Source: Quinella sp. 2Q5
GTDB lineage: Bacteria; Bacillota; Negativicutes; Selenomonadales; Selenomonadaceae
Assembly (NCBI GenBank): GCA_015206785.1
Contig: JADEZQ010000002.1
Span: forward strand, 62,001 to 126,000
Length of the DNA stretch: 64,000 bases
Direction: 5' to 3'
Shown here piece by piece: positions 52,905 to 63,112 of this stretch. The notes under the pieces are model-generated. The model worked only from the letters and a program-made list of their open reading frames with translations. It was not told the origin of the DNA and ran no database searches. Both the position numbers and the translations under genes were made by a program. Numbering within the stretch: position 1 is the stretch's first letter; every line of letters begins with the position of its first letter.

Positions 52905-53510
52905 TCAGAATCCCAGCTCCTCATGGATCAAAATTATCTCGAAGTCACTGCGAAGCGGCGGACCATACAGCACGAGCATCGCCCGACAAATTCTGTTGGG
53001 GCTCATGCAGTCCGAACAACTACCGTCGACGGCGGCGCAAGGCGTCTTCGCTTTGAGGCGTTTGGCGTTCATCGGCGCGGCAATGTTCTTTGCCCGCCAG
53101 ACAGCGGCGTCGTAGTCGGCGGTGATTTTGTTTTCGCCAACGACCAGATAAACCTTCTTGTGCCCGAAGAGTATGGACGCGATTCGATTGCCGTTGCCGT
53201 CGATGTTGACGATTTCGCCGGTTTGAGCCAGCGCATTGACCGACGAGATGTAAACCTGCGCGTTCATTGCGTCGCGGCAGACGTCGGTGCGGGTCTTGCC
53301 GCCGGGCAGTCGGTTGTGATAGGAGACGTCGTTGTTGAGCGCGAGCAAGTCATAGAGCCCCATTTGCTCCAGCGTGACCGATCCGCCGAAGCCGACGGTC
53401 TTGCCGCGAATTTTTTCGCCGAGATAGTTCGCCGCCGCCTGCGCCGTATCAAAACAGCTGACGCCGTAGCCGAGCGATTCGAGTGTCGCCGTAATTTGCG
53501 TGAAGTCCAC
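52905..53510 (-). CDS. LUD-domain protein (LutC/YkgG-like)
   Basis: 201 residues. Single LUD domain: IRGKTVGFGGSVTLEQMGLYDLL, SSVNALAQTGEIVNIDGNGNRIASILFGHKKVYLVVGENKI, and a C-terminal Cys cluster (CSDCMSPNRIC). LUD proteins work in lactate utilisation with Fe-S partners, but solitary ones like this are common in anaerobes and of unknown role. The GTG at 53510 is chosen because AAGGAGGTGATAAC directly precedes it. An 8-codon reading frame with its own ribosome-binding site (53515-53541) lies just upstream. Confidence 0.88.
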   Translation of the reverse strand: MDFTQITATLESLGYGVSCFDTAQAAANYLGEKIRGKTVGFGGSVTLEQMGLYDLLALNNDVSYHNRLPGGKTRTDVCRDAMNAQVYISSVNALAQTGEIVNIDGNGNRIASILFGHKKVYLVVGENKITADYDAAVWRAKNIAAPMNAKRLKAKTPCAAVDGSCSDCMSPNRICRAMLVLYGPPLRSDFEIILIHEELGF

Positions 53511-53608
53511 GTTATCACCTCCTTGCATGTGAAGTTGACATGGGACGTATCACCTCCTCGCAGGTAGGTTGCGGGCAATACTAACACGTTCGTGCGCAAA
53601 TGTCCAGG

Positions 53609-53642
53609 AATTTAAAAGCCGACCGGTGCAGACCAATCGGCT
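53609..53642 (-). terminator. terminator of gdhA
   Basis: Minus strand AGCCGA/TCGGCT stem with a T-rich tail (TTTTAAATT). Confidence 0.65.
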
Positions 53643-53663
53643 GAAAATTTTTTTGCGGGTGAT

Positions 53664-55037
<1,374 letters not shown>

Positions 55038-55111
55038 CTACGCGGGAGATTGTAGCACGTCATAAAATTTTTGGATAGCAAGCTTTCCGAAATATACTGT
55101 ATACTTGTCGG

Positions 55112-55993
55112 CTACTTCGGTGGGAAGACGATATCCCAATCTGCGCGGGCAACAAACTCCCGCCAAGGAATGTCCGCGCTGAAGACGGCGTTGCGGATGG
55201 TGTGCGCGTCGCGAACGAACTTGTGCCAGTCGCCGTAATAAGCGGTGAGCACCTCGGCATAATCGATGGGCGCGGGCAGCTCAACGGTCTCGAACGGCAG
55301 ATAGACGACGTCGCGAAACCAATGCTTCTTGAGATTGATTTTGTTGCGGACGGAATCGGCAATCCACGCCACGTTAGCTGATTGGTCGAACAGCGCGGAC
55401 GCGTAGCCGTGAATGAATTCAAATTTGCTCTTCAGGTCGGGCAGGGCGTTTAGCTCTTCAATCACGCGCCAATCGTTGACGGTCTTGCCGCCGCTTTGGA
55501 CGTGACGGACGACGGCGGGGAAGTTGAAGATCGTGCCCATAAGCTCGTTGAGGGAATTGAACGCGAGGAAACCTTCCGACGTGCCGTCGGGTGCCGCGTC
55601 CATAACGAAGACATCAATGCCGAGGCCGTGTGGCTTATCGTTGCGGTTCTCTATCAGCGTCGTTTGCGAATGACAAATGTTTAAGGCGTGGAATTCATCG
55701 GAAACGATTTCGAAGACGTCCGACAGCTCATCGCTCAGCACGCGGCGGAAGCGGTCGAATTCGGGACGCAACATGCAAAAATCTAAGTCGGTGTCCCACG
55801 GGATAACGCCGCCGTGTCGAGCCGCTCCCAGAAGGGTTCCGCTGCAGGCGAAGTATCGGATGGAATGTTTGCGGCAGATGCGGTCGATTTCGCGCCAAAC
55901 TTCCAGCGCACGATTCCAAATCTTCTTCACGTCGGACGTGACGATGTAGCCGCTGCGAATTTCGTCGCGGTGCAAATTTTTCACGAGATCCAA
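55112..55993 (-). CDS. LicD family protein
   Basis: 293 residues. LicD nucleotidyl/phosphotransferase signature: RICRKHSIRYFACSGTLLGAARHGGVIPWDTDLDFCMLRPEFDRFRRVL, with the DxD metal site. LicD proteins add phosphocholine or similar groups to surface polysaccharides. The TTG at 55993 has GGAGG nine bases upstream; a GTG three codons on is also possible. Follows the membrane MutS-like gene by 20 bp. Confidence 0.85.
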   Translation of the reverse strand: MDLVKNLHRDEIRSGYIVTSDVKKIWNRALEVWREIDRICRKHSIRYFACSGTLLGAARHGGVIPWDTDLDFCMLRPEFDRFRRVLSDELSDVFEIVSDEFHALNICHSQTTLIENRNDKPHGLGIDVFVMDAAPDGTSEGFLAFNSLNELMGTIFNFPAVVRHVQSGGKTVNDWRVIEELNALPDLKSKFEFIHGYASALFDQSANVAWIADSVRNKINLKKHWFRDVVYLPFETVELPAPIDYAEVLTAYYGDWHKFVRDAHTIRNAVFSADIPWREFVARADWDIVFPPK

Positions 55994-56013
55994 TCGAAGT
56001 CGCCTCCTCAAAA

Positions 56014-57885
56014 TTATTCGGTCGCCTCGTCACGAATGATGCCCGCCATGCGCAGAAGATATTTGGCGTTGGTAGTGTGCGTGCGTCCCTTGCGAAGCTT
56101 GAAGTCGAATTTAATTTCGTCGCCCTCGTAATATTCCTCGAAGTGCGCGTTGGCAATGCGGCTGTTCTCGGAAACCATGTCGCACAGCTGAAAATCGTGC
56201 GTGGTCACCAGCGTGATGGTGTTGTCGTTGGTCAGGCGGCGGATTGCCTCCTTCGCGCCGACGACGCGGTCGTTGACGTTGGTGCCCTTGAAGATTTCGT
56301 CTATGCAACAGAGCATCGGCAGATTCCGTTCGGTGTATTCGATCATTGATTTGATTCGCATGAGCTCGGCATAGAAGGTCGACACCCCGCGGCTGATGTC
56401 GTCGTTGACGCGAATGGACGTCATGACTGCCAGGCGGCTCACGGAAAAACTTTTTGCACAGACGGGCGCGCCGCTATAGGCGACGATGACTGCGGCGGCG
56501 AGCGTGCGGATCCAAGTCGTCTTGCCGCTCATGTTCGCGCCGGTGATGATTGTGGTGCCCGCAGTCAGCTCCACGTCGTTGGGCACGCCCTTAGCGTCGG
56601 CGACGAGCAAGCTGGTTAAACCTTTAACGCAAAGGTGCGGTTCCTCCTCTTCGTAGAATGTCGGGAAGCAGTAAACCGTTCGCGTCTGCCCAATCGACGC
56701 CAGCGACATCAAGACTTCCACCTCTGACCAGGCGTCTATCCACGTGCGCAGATGATTTGCCGCGTCCACTCGCCAGCGCATGAACGCCGTCACCAGGTGC
56801 AAGTCCGACAGGAACAGCGCGTTGCCCATCACGAAGAACAGCGGGTTATGCCGAGCGTTAGCGGCGTCCACCATCAGCGAGAGCGTCTGCAACTTCTGCA
56901 CGGCTGAAACTTCGTCAGTCAAGATATCGCGCACGGCGTTGAGTCTGTTGGAGCTGAAGTTCGTCGATTCGAGTCGGTCGAAGATTGCGCGGTAAAGTCG
57001 CAGTTCTTTGGAGATGATCTTGAGCGGCGAGAGCAGTTCGTTTGCCGCGGGAATGGCCGCCACGGCGATTGCCAAGTTCAACGCCATGATGAACAGCGGG
57101 ACGAATTCGTTGACGAGACCGACGTACGCGGCTGAACCCGTCAACAGCAACACGAACGGCATGACGAAGCGCAACAGATAAATTTTTCCCAGCGGCGGCA
57201 ATTCCTCTTCCACGCTGACGATAAGTTCACTGGTGTCGTGATTGTCGGGCATCATTCGCGCATAAGCTTCCAGGTCGAGCGACAGGCGCGGGCGTTGCAA
57301 AAGTTCCGCCACACCGCGTTGACGGTTGCGCACCTCGTTGAAGTCGGGCGGTTCGGGATTGAACGCCGCGGCAAGCAAATCACGTCCACGTTTCGTGCGT
57401 GCCGCGCAGATGTATTGGAAGATTGAGCCTTCGCCGAAGATGTGCAGGTCGACGTCTTGCGGGCGGTCGTTCTTCAGATAGATGCTGCCGTCGTTGGAAC
57501 GTTTGCGCCAGGTGCCGCGGGCGCGGGCGATGTATGAATTGAGCACGCTCAGCCGGCTCTTTAGGAAGCGTTTGCGCCGCTTCAGGTCGTCGTGATAATT
57601 GACCAGCCGTACGAAAATCATTGCAAGGATCGCCGCGATGATGTAGCTGTAATGCGTGGACGTATCCCACCCGATGGCAAAGCTCGCCGCCGCGGCAAGG
57701 AAGGTCACGGTGCGGGCGGCGACGATTTTTTTCTCGCGCTTGTGCAACGTCTTCTGTTCGGCAAGATCAATCTCGCGCTCGTTGTCGTAAAACTGTCGGT
57801 TCAAGTTATCAATCCCTTTTGGTAGCGAAAGCTCCAGATAGATTTTGCGTCGACTGCCGCGCTTGCGAACTCGCACCTGCGACAT
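56014..57885 (-). CDS. membrane-embedded MutS-family ATPase
   Basis: 623 residues. The C-terminal third is a MutS-type ABC ATPase: Walker A TGANMSGKTT (448-457), Walker B CCIDEIFKGTN (526-536) and VTTHD. The N-terminal mismatch-recognition domains of MutS are missing. Instead there are four membrane segments in two pairs (about 57-73, 79-95, 234-257, 261-279) flanking the lever-like region. Such membrane MutS relatives are known in Firmicutes and Bacteroidetes without an assigned role. Probably an operon with LicD. Confidence 0.85.
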   Translation of the reverse strand: MSQVRVRKRGSRRKIYLELSLPKGIDNLNRQFYDNEREIDLAEQKTLHKREKKIVAARTVTFLAAAASFAIGWDTSTHYSYIIAAILAMIFVRLVNYHDDLKRRKRFLKSRLSVLNSYIARARGTWRKRSNDGSIYLKNDRPQDVDLHIFGEGSIFQYICAARTKRGRDLLAAAFNPEPPDFNEVRNRQRGVAELLQRPRLSLDLEAYARMMPDNHDTSELIVSVEEELPPLGKIYLLRFVMPFVLLLTGSAAYVGLVNEFVPLFIMALNLAIAVAAIPAANELLSPLKIISKELRLYRAIFDRLESTNFSSNRLNAVRDILTDEVSAVQKLQTLSLMVDAANARHNPLFFVMGNALFLSDLHLVTAFMRWRVDAANHLRTWIDAWSEVEVLMSLASIGQTRTVYCFPTFYEEEEPHLCVKGLTSLLVADAKGVPNDVELTAGTTIITGANMSGKTTWIRTLAAAVIVAYSGAPVCAKSFSVSRLAVMTSIRVNDDISRGVSTFYAELMRIKSMIEYTERNLPMLCCIDEIFKGTNVNDRVVGAKEAIRRLTNDNTITLVTTHDFQLCDMVSENSRIANAHFEEYYEGDEIKFDFKLRKGRTHTTNAKYLLRMAGIIRDEATE

Positions 57886-57900
57886 TCAAACCACTTGCCT

Positions 57901-57933
57901 AAAAAAATCGCCCCCGTCGTCGGAGGGCTTTTT
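57901..57933. terminator. bidirectional terminator-like hairpin in the leader of the MutS-like gene
   Basis: GCCC-CCG/CGG-GGGC stem with T7 on the minus strand and T5 on the plus strand, 16 bp before the MutS-like start codon and downstream of a promoter at 57994, so it may attenuate that gene. Confidence 0.7.
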
Positions 57934-57993
57934 ATTTGTCGAGGAATCATTATGCCACCCCCGTTTTACATTGCCATTGCTATCGCGGTGTCT

Positions 57994-58022
57994 AATGTAG
58001 CACAGATACTTGCTTTTAGCAA
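57994..58022 (-). promoter_or_regulatory. candidate promoter of the MutS-like/LicD unit
   Basis: Minus strand TTGCTA, 17-bp spacer, TACATT. The rest of 57934-58120 shows no gene or other clear signal. Confidence 0.5.
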
Positions 58023-58120
58023 TACGCGGGCGGGAGCCGAGAGCGACCGTTGAACTTGGATTTGGAGACGGTGCTCATGTTCAACGCCTACCGATGACCC
58101 AAACACTTGGACATCTGAAA

Positions 58121-58158
58121 AAAATTATCCCGCAGGAAATTTTCCCGCGGGATTTTTG
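58121..58158. terminator. terminator of the ftsZ operon
   Basis: ATCCCGC/GCGGGAT stem with AGGAAATTTTCCC loop; T6 on the minus strand and T5 on the plus strand. Confidence 0.85.
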
Positions 58159-58171
58159 TTGCGCGATTGAT

Positions 58172-58465
58172 TCAGTCTTCGTAGACGTCGGTGCTGTAGC
58201 TGATGACGTAAAGATTTTTGCCGGGAATGTGTCGAATGTCTTCCACGTGGCAGAATTGGCGCGTCTTGGGGTAAACGAGGATGTCGCCGAAGAAAATTTC
58301 TTGGTCGTCGCCGGCGATGAGCGTGAAAGCTTCGGTCTCGCTGAAGAAGGCGTTGATGAGCGGGTCGACGACGCGATCTCCGCGGACGAGCACGAACATA
58401 TTCGGCTTGAGTTCGTCGGCGCCCTCGAAGTATTCGTCGAGAACGATTTTGACGTTGGCGTCCAT
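58172..58465 (-). CDS. small protein of unknown function in the ftsZ operon
   Basis: 97 residues, acidic, predicted alpha/beta (VKIVLDEYFEGADELKPNMFVLVRGDRVVDPLINAFF, then FGDILVYPKTRQFCHVEDIRHIPG). No family recognised. GGGAGG precedes the ATG. Third gene after ftsZ and the FtsZ-like gene and before the terminator, so possibly linked to cell division by position only. Confidence 0.65.
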   Translation of the reverse strand: MDANVKIVLDEYFEGADELKPNMFVLVRGDRVVDPLINAFFSETEAFTLIAGDDQEIFFGDILVYPKTRQFCHVEDIRHIPGKNLYVISYSTDVYED

Positions 58466-58485
58466 GATGATACCTCCCGAAAAAT

Positions 58486-59304
58486 TTATTGAACTGCGGC
58501 GACGAGCAGGAACTTCACTCTGTCGACCAGCCAGTTGTCGAACGAAAAGCCGAAGGAAACTTCCGCCTTGGGTGCGTGGCGTTTGAGCAGGTTGGAAATT
58601 TTCTGCGCCTCCTCCAAAGAAAGGTTGCCCTCGGCGGCGGTGACGTTGAACAGAATTTTTGTGGCGGACTTGAAATTTTCTGCGGAGTTCTCCGCGTGTT
58701 CGATGGCGGCCTTGGCTGCCTTGATGACGGCGTTCTTGCCGTCGCGTTCGCCGTAGCCGACGATGCAAGACGAATCCGCGGCGACCTCGGCGAAATTTTT
58801 CACGGCGAGCTTGGGCTGACCGTCCGACGCCACGGCCTCGATGAAGTTCTCGATGACTTTGCCGGCGTCGATCTCAAAATTTTTCGCGGGCAACTTGACC
58901 AACGCGTCGAAGATGATTTCGTCCTCGGCGTCGTCGAAATTCCCGCCCGCCACGAATACGACGGGCACGCCGACTTTTTTCGCGCTGTGTGCGGCAATGG
59001 CGACGGTCTTGATGTTTTCCCAAACATCAGCGGCGACGACGAAGAGCATGTCCGCGCCGCGCAGTGCATGAATCAGCTCGCGCTCGTCTGCCATATCCAA
59101 CAGGCGGAACTTGTGAGCGGCTCTGCATTCGGCAAGGTTAGCGACGTCGTGCCTGTCGACCGCCAGATAGTTGACGCCGTCCAAATTTTTTTCCAGCATA
59201 CAGTTAAGGGCGGAGAGCCCGCCCGAAATTTTTCCGTCGTCGGCAGTGTTGACGCCGAGGACTTTTATTTTGACGAATCGATTGTCGAGATTGCTTCCAA
59301 GCAT
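58486..59304 (-). CDS. FtsZ-derived pseudo-GTPase (no tubulin signature)
   Basis: 272 residues that follow FtsZ from end to end: FVKIKVLGV (Fts[10 protein letters not shown]), LDGVNYLAVD ([10 protein letters not shown]), ELIHALRGADMLFVVA ([16 protein letters not shown]), and a C-terminal ILFNVTAAEGNLSLEEAQKISN...AEVSFGFSFD ([21 protein letters not shown]...[10 protein letters not shown]). The G-box GGGTGTG is replaced by DVWENIKT (about 93-100) and the glycine-rich loop by NTADDGK. The T7 catalytic loop and the C-terminal FtsA/ZipA tail are also missing. GTP binding is therefore unlikely. Start at 59304 after GGAGG, 22 bp behind ftsZ. Confidence 0.82.
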   Translation of the reverse strand: MLGSNLDNRFVKIKVLGVNTADDGKISGGLSALNCMLEKNLDGVNYLAVDRHDVANLAECRAAHKFRLLDMADERELIHALRGADMLFVVAADVWENIKTVAIAAHSAKKVGVPVVFVAGGNFDDAEDEIIFDALVKLPAKNFEIDAGKVIENFIEAVASDGQPKLAVKNFAEVAADSSCIVGYGERDGKNAVIKAAKAAIEHAENSAENFKSATKILFNVTAAEGNLSLEEAQKISNLLKRHAPKAEVSFGFSFDNWLVDRVKFLLVAAVQ

Positions 59305-59326
59305 GTTGATCAATCCTCCGAAAGTT

Positions 59327-60529
59327 TCATCTCCTGTTGCGCCTGTTGAAGAAGTCGGGAATTATGTTCGTGAACGAGCTGTTGGAATTTTGGCGGTTAT
59401 CGTCCTGCGCGGGCTGCTGTTGAGGGCGGTTGTAGGGTTGAGGCTCTTGCGCGGGCTGAACGGGCTGACGGAACTGCGGCTGATTGGGCGGCGTCTGTCG
59501 CGGCTGATTGTATTTGGTCTGCGGCGGCGGATAAAATTTCGTCGACGGAACTTCGGGTTTGGCTTCGGCAGTTTCATCACCGAAGCGCGTGGCAATGATG
59601 GTGACGATTATAGTGTCGCCGAGGGATTCGTCCAAGCTGACGCCCCAAATGATTTCGGCTTCGGGGTGAGCGGCTTCCTTCACGGTGGTGGAAGCTTCGT
59701 GAACTTGAATCATCGGCAACGAACTCGACCCCATGAAGTTGAGCAGGATGGCACCCGCGCTGTCAACGCCCGTTTCCAACAGCGGAGAGGCAATGGCCTT
59801 CTTGACGGCCTCGACTGCGGCGTTGTCGCCGGAGCCTTCGCCGACACCCATGAGCGCGGTACCCGCATTGCCCATGATTGATTCGACGTCGGCAAAATCC
59901 AGATTGACGATACCGGGCACAGCAATCAAGTCCGAAATGCCTTTGACGCCCTGGCGAAGGATATCGTCGGCAATGACGAAGGCTTTGGTCATCGGCGTCT
60001 TCTTGTCGACGACCTGAAGCAGTCTGTCGTTGGGAATGGTGATTATGGCGTCGACACATTGGCGCAACTTCTCAATGCCCATGTCGGCGTTCCTCTTGCG
60101 TTTGGGGCCTTCGAATGTGAACGGGCGAGTGACTACGGCAACGGTGAGCGCGTTGACTTCGCGGGCACATTCCGCCACGACTGGTGCCGCGCCGGTGCCT
60201 GTGCCGCCGCCCATGCCCGCCGTGATGAAGACCATGTCCGCGCCGCGCAGTGCCTCCAAGATATCATTGCGGCTTTCCTGTGCGGCACGTTCGCCGATTT
60301 CAGGACGAGCACCCGCACCTAATCCGCGCGTGAGCTTCTCGCCGATTTGCATGCGTTTGGGAGCCTTGCTCATCAACAACGCCTGTGAATCGGTGTTGAC
60401 CGCAATGAAATCCACACCTTCCAAGCCCGACTCTATCATTCTGTTCACGGCGTTCGAGCCGCCGCCGCCTATGCCGATGACCTTTATCTTCGCGAACTGT
60501 TCTACTGTGTTCTCATCGAAATCAAACAT
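59327..60529 (-). CDS. ftsZ: cell division protein FtsZ
   Basis: 400 residues. Tubulin signature [16 protein letters not shown] at about 107; [19 protein letters not shown]7 loop [11 protein letters not shown]. Residues 320-390 are a Pro/Gln-rich disordered linker, ending in the conserved C-terminal peptide [11 protein letters not shown]. Full and normal in contrast to its downstream paralogue. GGAGGG lies before the ATG. The usual ftsA and mur genes are not adjacent. Confidence 0.97.
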   Translation of the reverse strand: MFDFDENTVEQFAKIKVIGIGGGGSNAVNRMIESGLEGVDFIAVNTDSQALLMSKAPKRMQIGEKLTRGLGAGARPEIGERAAQESRNDILEALRGADMVFITAGMGGGTGTGAAPVVAECAREVNALTVAVVTRPFTFEGPKRKRNADMGIEKLRQCVDAIITIPNDRLLQVVDKKTPMTKAFVIADDILRQGVKGISDLIAVPGIVNLDFADVESIMGNAGTALMGVGEGSGDNAAVEAVKKAIASPLLETGVDSAGAILLNFMGSSSLPMIQVHEASTTVKEAAHPEAEIIWGVSLDESLGDTIIVTIIATRFGDETAEAKPEVPSTKFYPPPQTKYNQPRQTPPNQPQFRQPVQPAQEPQPYNRPQQQPAQDDNRQNSNSSFTNIIPDFFNRRNRR

Positions 60530-60625
60530 GTGGCTTCCCTCCGTGAAAAATATTTCTAAGTAAGCGTCGCAAGCTTAGCACAGGTTACTGAAAAAACTTT
60601 GGTAACCGGAAAGTTTTTGGCGGCG

Positions 60626-61474
60626 TCAGATGTCGAGCAGAGCTTTAGCGTTGAGTCCGAGAATTTTATTTCGTGCGGCGTCGTCGATCGGCAGAGCGCG
60701 TATCCATTCGAGCGATGTATTTTGCGCCGTCCACGGGCTGTCCGTGCCGAAAAGAATTCTGTCCGCACCAAAAATGTCGACGAGCTTCATAAACTGCGCG
60801 GCGGTCAAAAGTTTCAGGTCGTCGGCTTGCCAATGACAATCGTTGCGCGGAATGATGTTGCCCGTCGAAAAGGCGGTGTCGATGAAAATTTCCGTGTCCG
60901 CCAAAAATTTCGGGACGTCGCTCCAGTTCTTCCAGCCGCCCATGTGAGCCGCGACGAGCTTGAGATTGCCGACGATATCCACGGCGCGACGAATCATCTG
61001 CGGCGAACACCTGACCACGCCGGGAAAGCCGATGTCCGCGCCCGCGTGCGCCACGACAATCAAATCGAGCTCGGCGGCGCGGTCGAGTATCCGAAGAAAT
61101 TTCGCGTCGTCGATGTCCGTGTCTTGATAAACGGGATGAATTTTGATACCCTTTAGCCCGAAATTTTTCACGCGGCTGAGTTCTTCGCGATAGCCCGCGC
61201 TGTCGGGGTGAATGGTGCCGAATGAAATGATTCCGTCGTCGGCAAAACCTTCGGTCAGCGCGGCGGCGGAGACATTAATTTTTTCGACCTGACCTGTGTT
61301 CGTGGCGACCGGCAAAATCACCGACAGATTGATTCGCGCCTCGTCCATCGATTGGTACAAGCCGTTCAACGTGCCGTCCGTGAAGGGTCTGGTGCGGCTG
61401 ATGTGGCTGAGCTTTTCCACGGCGGCGGCGGCGATTTTGTCGGGGAAGATGTGCGTGTGCATGTCGATAATCAC
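60626..61474 (-). CDS. amidohydrolase-2 family metal-dependent hydrolase
   Basis: 282 residues, TIM barrel. IDMHTHIFPDKIA (HxH metal site), KGIKIHPVYQD (His), VAHAGAD (His), VAAHMGGW and GTDSPW (Asp) are the metal ligands of the amidohydrolase-2 family (decarboxylase/hydrolase-like). The substrate is unknown. GTG start with AAAGGAG upstream; only 40 bp separate it from the divergent symporter. Confidence 0.85.
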   Translation of the reverse strand: MIIDMHTHIFPDKIAAAAVEKLSHISRTRPFTDGTLNGLYQSMDEARINLSVILPVATNTGQVEKINVSAAALTEGFADDGIISFGTIHPDSAGYREELSRVKNFGLKGIKIHPVYQDTDIDDAKFLRILDRAAELDLIVVAHAGADIGFPGVVRCSPQMIRRAVDIVGNLKLVAAHMGGWKNWSDVPKFLADTEIFIDTAFSTGNIIPRNDCHWQADDLKLLTAAQFMKLVDIFGADRILFGTDSPWTAQNTSLEWIRALPIDDAARNKILGLNAKALLDI

Positions 61475-61514
61475 GGCGGGTCAACTCCTTTGAATCGTTT
61501 GGGAGGTTGCGTTA

Positions 61515-63053
61515 ATGAAGGTAGCACTACTCGTATTGTATTTTGCAGTTTTGATTGGAATCGGTCTGTATTGCCGCAAGCACGCCACGGACGTTGACGG
61601 CTTCGTCCTCGGCGGCAGGAACGTCGGTCCTTGGCTGACGGCTTTCGCTTACGGCACGAGTTATTTTTCGGCGGTCGTATTCGTCGGCTACGCCGGTCAG
61701 TTCGGTTGGAAGTACGGCATCGCTGCGACGTGGGCGGGCATCGGCAACGCGCTGATCGGTTCGCTTATGGCGTGGTTCATTCTCGGTCGAAGGACGCGAA
61801 TTATGACGCGCCACCTGGACACGGCGACTATGCCGCAGTTCTTCGAGAAACGCTTCGGCTCGTCGGCTCTGAAGATCGGCGCGGCAATCATCATCTTCAT
61901 CTTCATGATACCCTACACCGCCAGTCTTTACAACGGGCTGTCGCGGCTGTTCGGCATGGCGTTCGATATCGACTATTCCGTTTGCATTCTGCTGATGGCT
62001 GTCTTGACGGCGGTCTACGTCATCGCGGGCGGCTACATGGCGACGGCTATCAACGACTTCATTCAGGGCGTGGTTATGCTCGCGGGGATATCGGCGGTCA
62101 TTTACGCGGTCATCGAATCGAAGGGCGGCTTCCTCACCGCGCTCGACGGGTTGGCTCGCGTCACCGACGAAAGCGTTTCGTCCACGCCAGGAATCTTCGC
62201 GTCGTTCTTCGGTCCCGACCCGCTGAACCTGCTGTTCGTCGTGATTCTGACGTCTCTGGGCACATGGGGCTTGCCGCAAATGGTGCAGAAGTTCTACGCC
62301 ATCAAGAACGAACAGGCTATCCAGAAGGGCACGGTCATCTCAACGCTGTTTGCGTTCGTCGTGGCGGGCGGCTGTTATTTCCTCGGCGGCTTCGGCAGAT
62401 TGTTCTCCGACCAAATCGACATCAAGGCAAACGGCTTCGACTCCATCATCCCAACGATGCTTTCGGGTCTGACGGACGGAATGATCGCGCTTGTAGTGAT
62501 TTTGGTGCTGTCGGCGTCAATGTCAACGCTGTCGTCTCTGGTCATCGTCTCGGCGTCGACTTTGACGTTGGATTTGATCCGCGACAACTTCGCCCGCAAC
62601 ATGAGCGAGCCCGCGCAGGTCACGTTGATTCGGATTCTGGTCGTCGTGTTCATCGCGATATCGGCACTGTTGGCTTTGGTGCAATACAAAAGCTCGGTCA
62701 ACTTCATCGCGCAGTTAATGGGCGTCAGCTGGGGTGCAATGGCGGGAGCCTTCCTCGCGCCGTTCATGTACGCGCTGTATGCCAAGTGGGTCACCAAGTC
62801 CGCTTGCTGGGCGTGCTTCATCTTCGGCACCGTGCTCATGGCGGCGAACATGCTGGCGCGTCCGCTGTTCCCCGCGATAATGCAGTCGCCCATCAACAGC
62901 GGCGCAATCGCAATGCTCGTCGGGCTGGTGCTCGTGCCGATTGTCAGCGCATTGACGCCCAAGCCCGATTCAAAGCTCGTGGACGACGCCTTCACCTGCT
63001 ACGATGAAAAAATTCTCGTGCCGCTGTCCACCGCCCTCAACAGCGAGAAGTGA
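61515..63053 (+). CDS. sodium:solute symporter (SSS family)
   Basis: 512 residues with about 13 membrane segments. DFVLGGRNVGPWLTAFAYGTSYFSAVVFVGYAGQFGWKYG, GGYMATAINDFIQGVVML and SASMSTLSSLVIVSASTLTLDLI are SSS signatures (PutP/PanF type). The substrate (proline, pantothenate or another solute) cannot be fixed. GGGAGG precedes the ATG. Bidirectional terminator downstream. Confidence 0.9.
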   Translation: MKVALLVLYFAVLIGIGLYCRKHATDVDGFVLGGRNVGPWLTAFAYGTSYFSAVVFVGYAGQFGWKYGIAATWAGIGNALIGSLMAWFILGRRTRIMTRHLDTATMPQFFEKRFGSSALKIGAAIIIFIFMIPYTASLYNGLSRLFGMAFDIDYSVCILLMAVLTAVYVIAGGYMATAINDFIQGVVMLAGISAVIYAVIESKGGFLTALDGLARVTDESVSSTPGIFASFFGPDPLNLLFVVILTSLGTWGLPQMVQKFYAIKNEQAIQKGTVISTLFAFVVAGGCYFLGGFGRLFSDQIDIKANGFDSIIPTMLSGLTDGMIALVVILVLSASMSTLSSLVIVSASTLTLDLIRDNFARNMSEPAQVTLIRILVVVFIAISALLALVQYKSSVNFIAQLMGVSWGAMAGAFLAPFMYALYAKWVTKSACWACFIFGTVLMAANMLARPLFPAIMQSPINSGAIAMLVGLVLVPIVSALTPKPDSKLVDDAFTCYDEKILVPLSTALNSEK

Positions 63054-63066
63054 CAAAAAAAATTTT

Positions 63067-63100
63067 CCCCGACGGTCGATTGACTGCCGGGGATTTTTTT
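63067..63100. terminator. bidirectional terminator between the symporter and HD genes
   Basis: CCCCG-CGG / CtG-CGGGG stem; T7 on the plus strand and a T-rich tail on the minus strand. Confidence 0.85.
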
Positions 63101-63112
63101 GCGCCGGACAAC

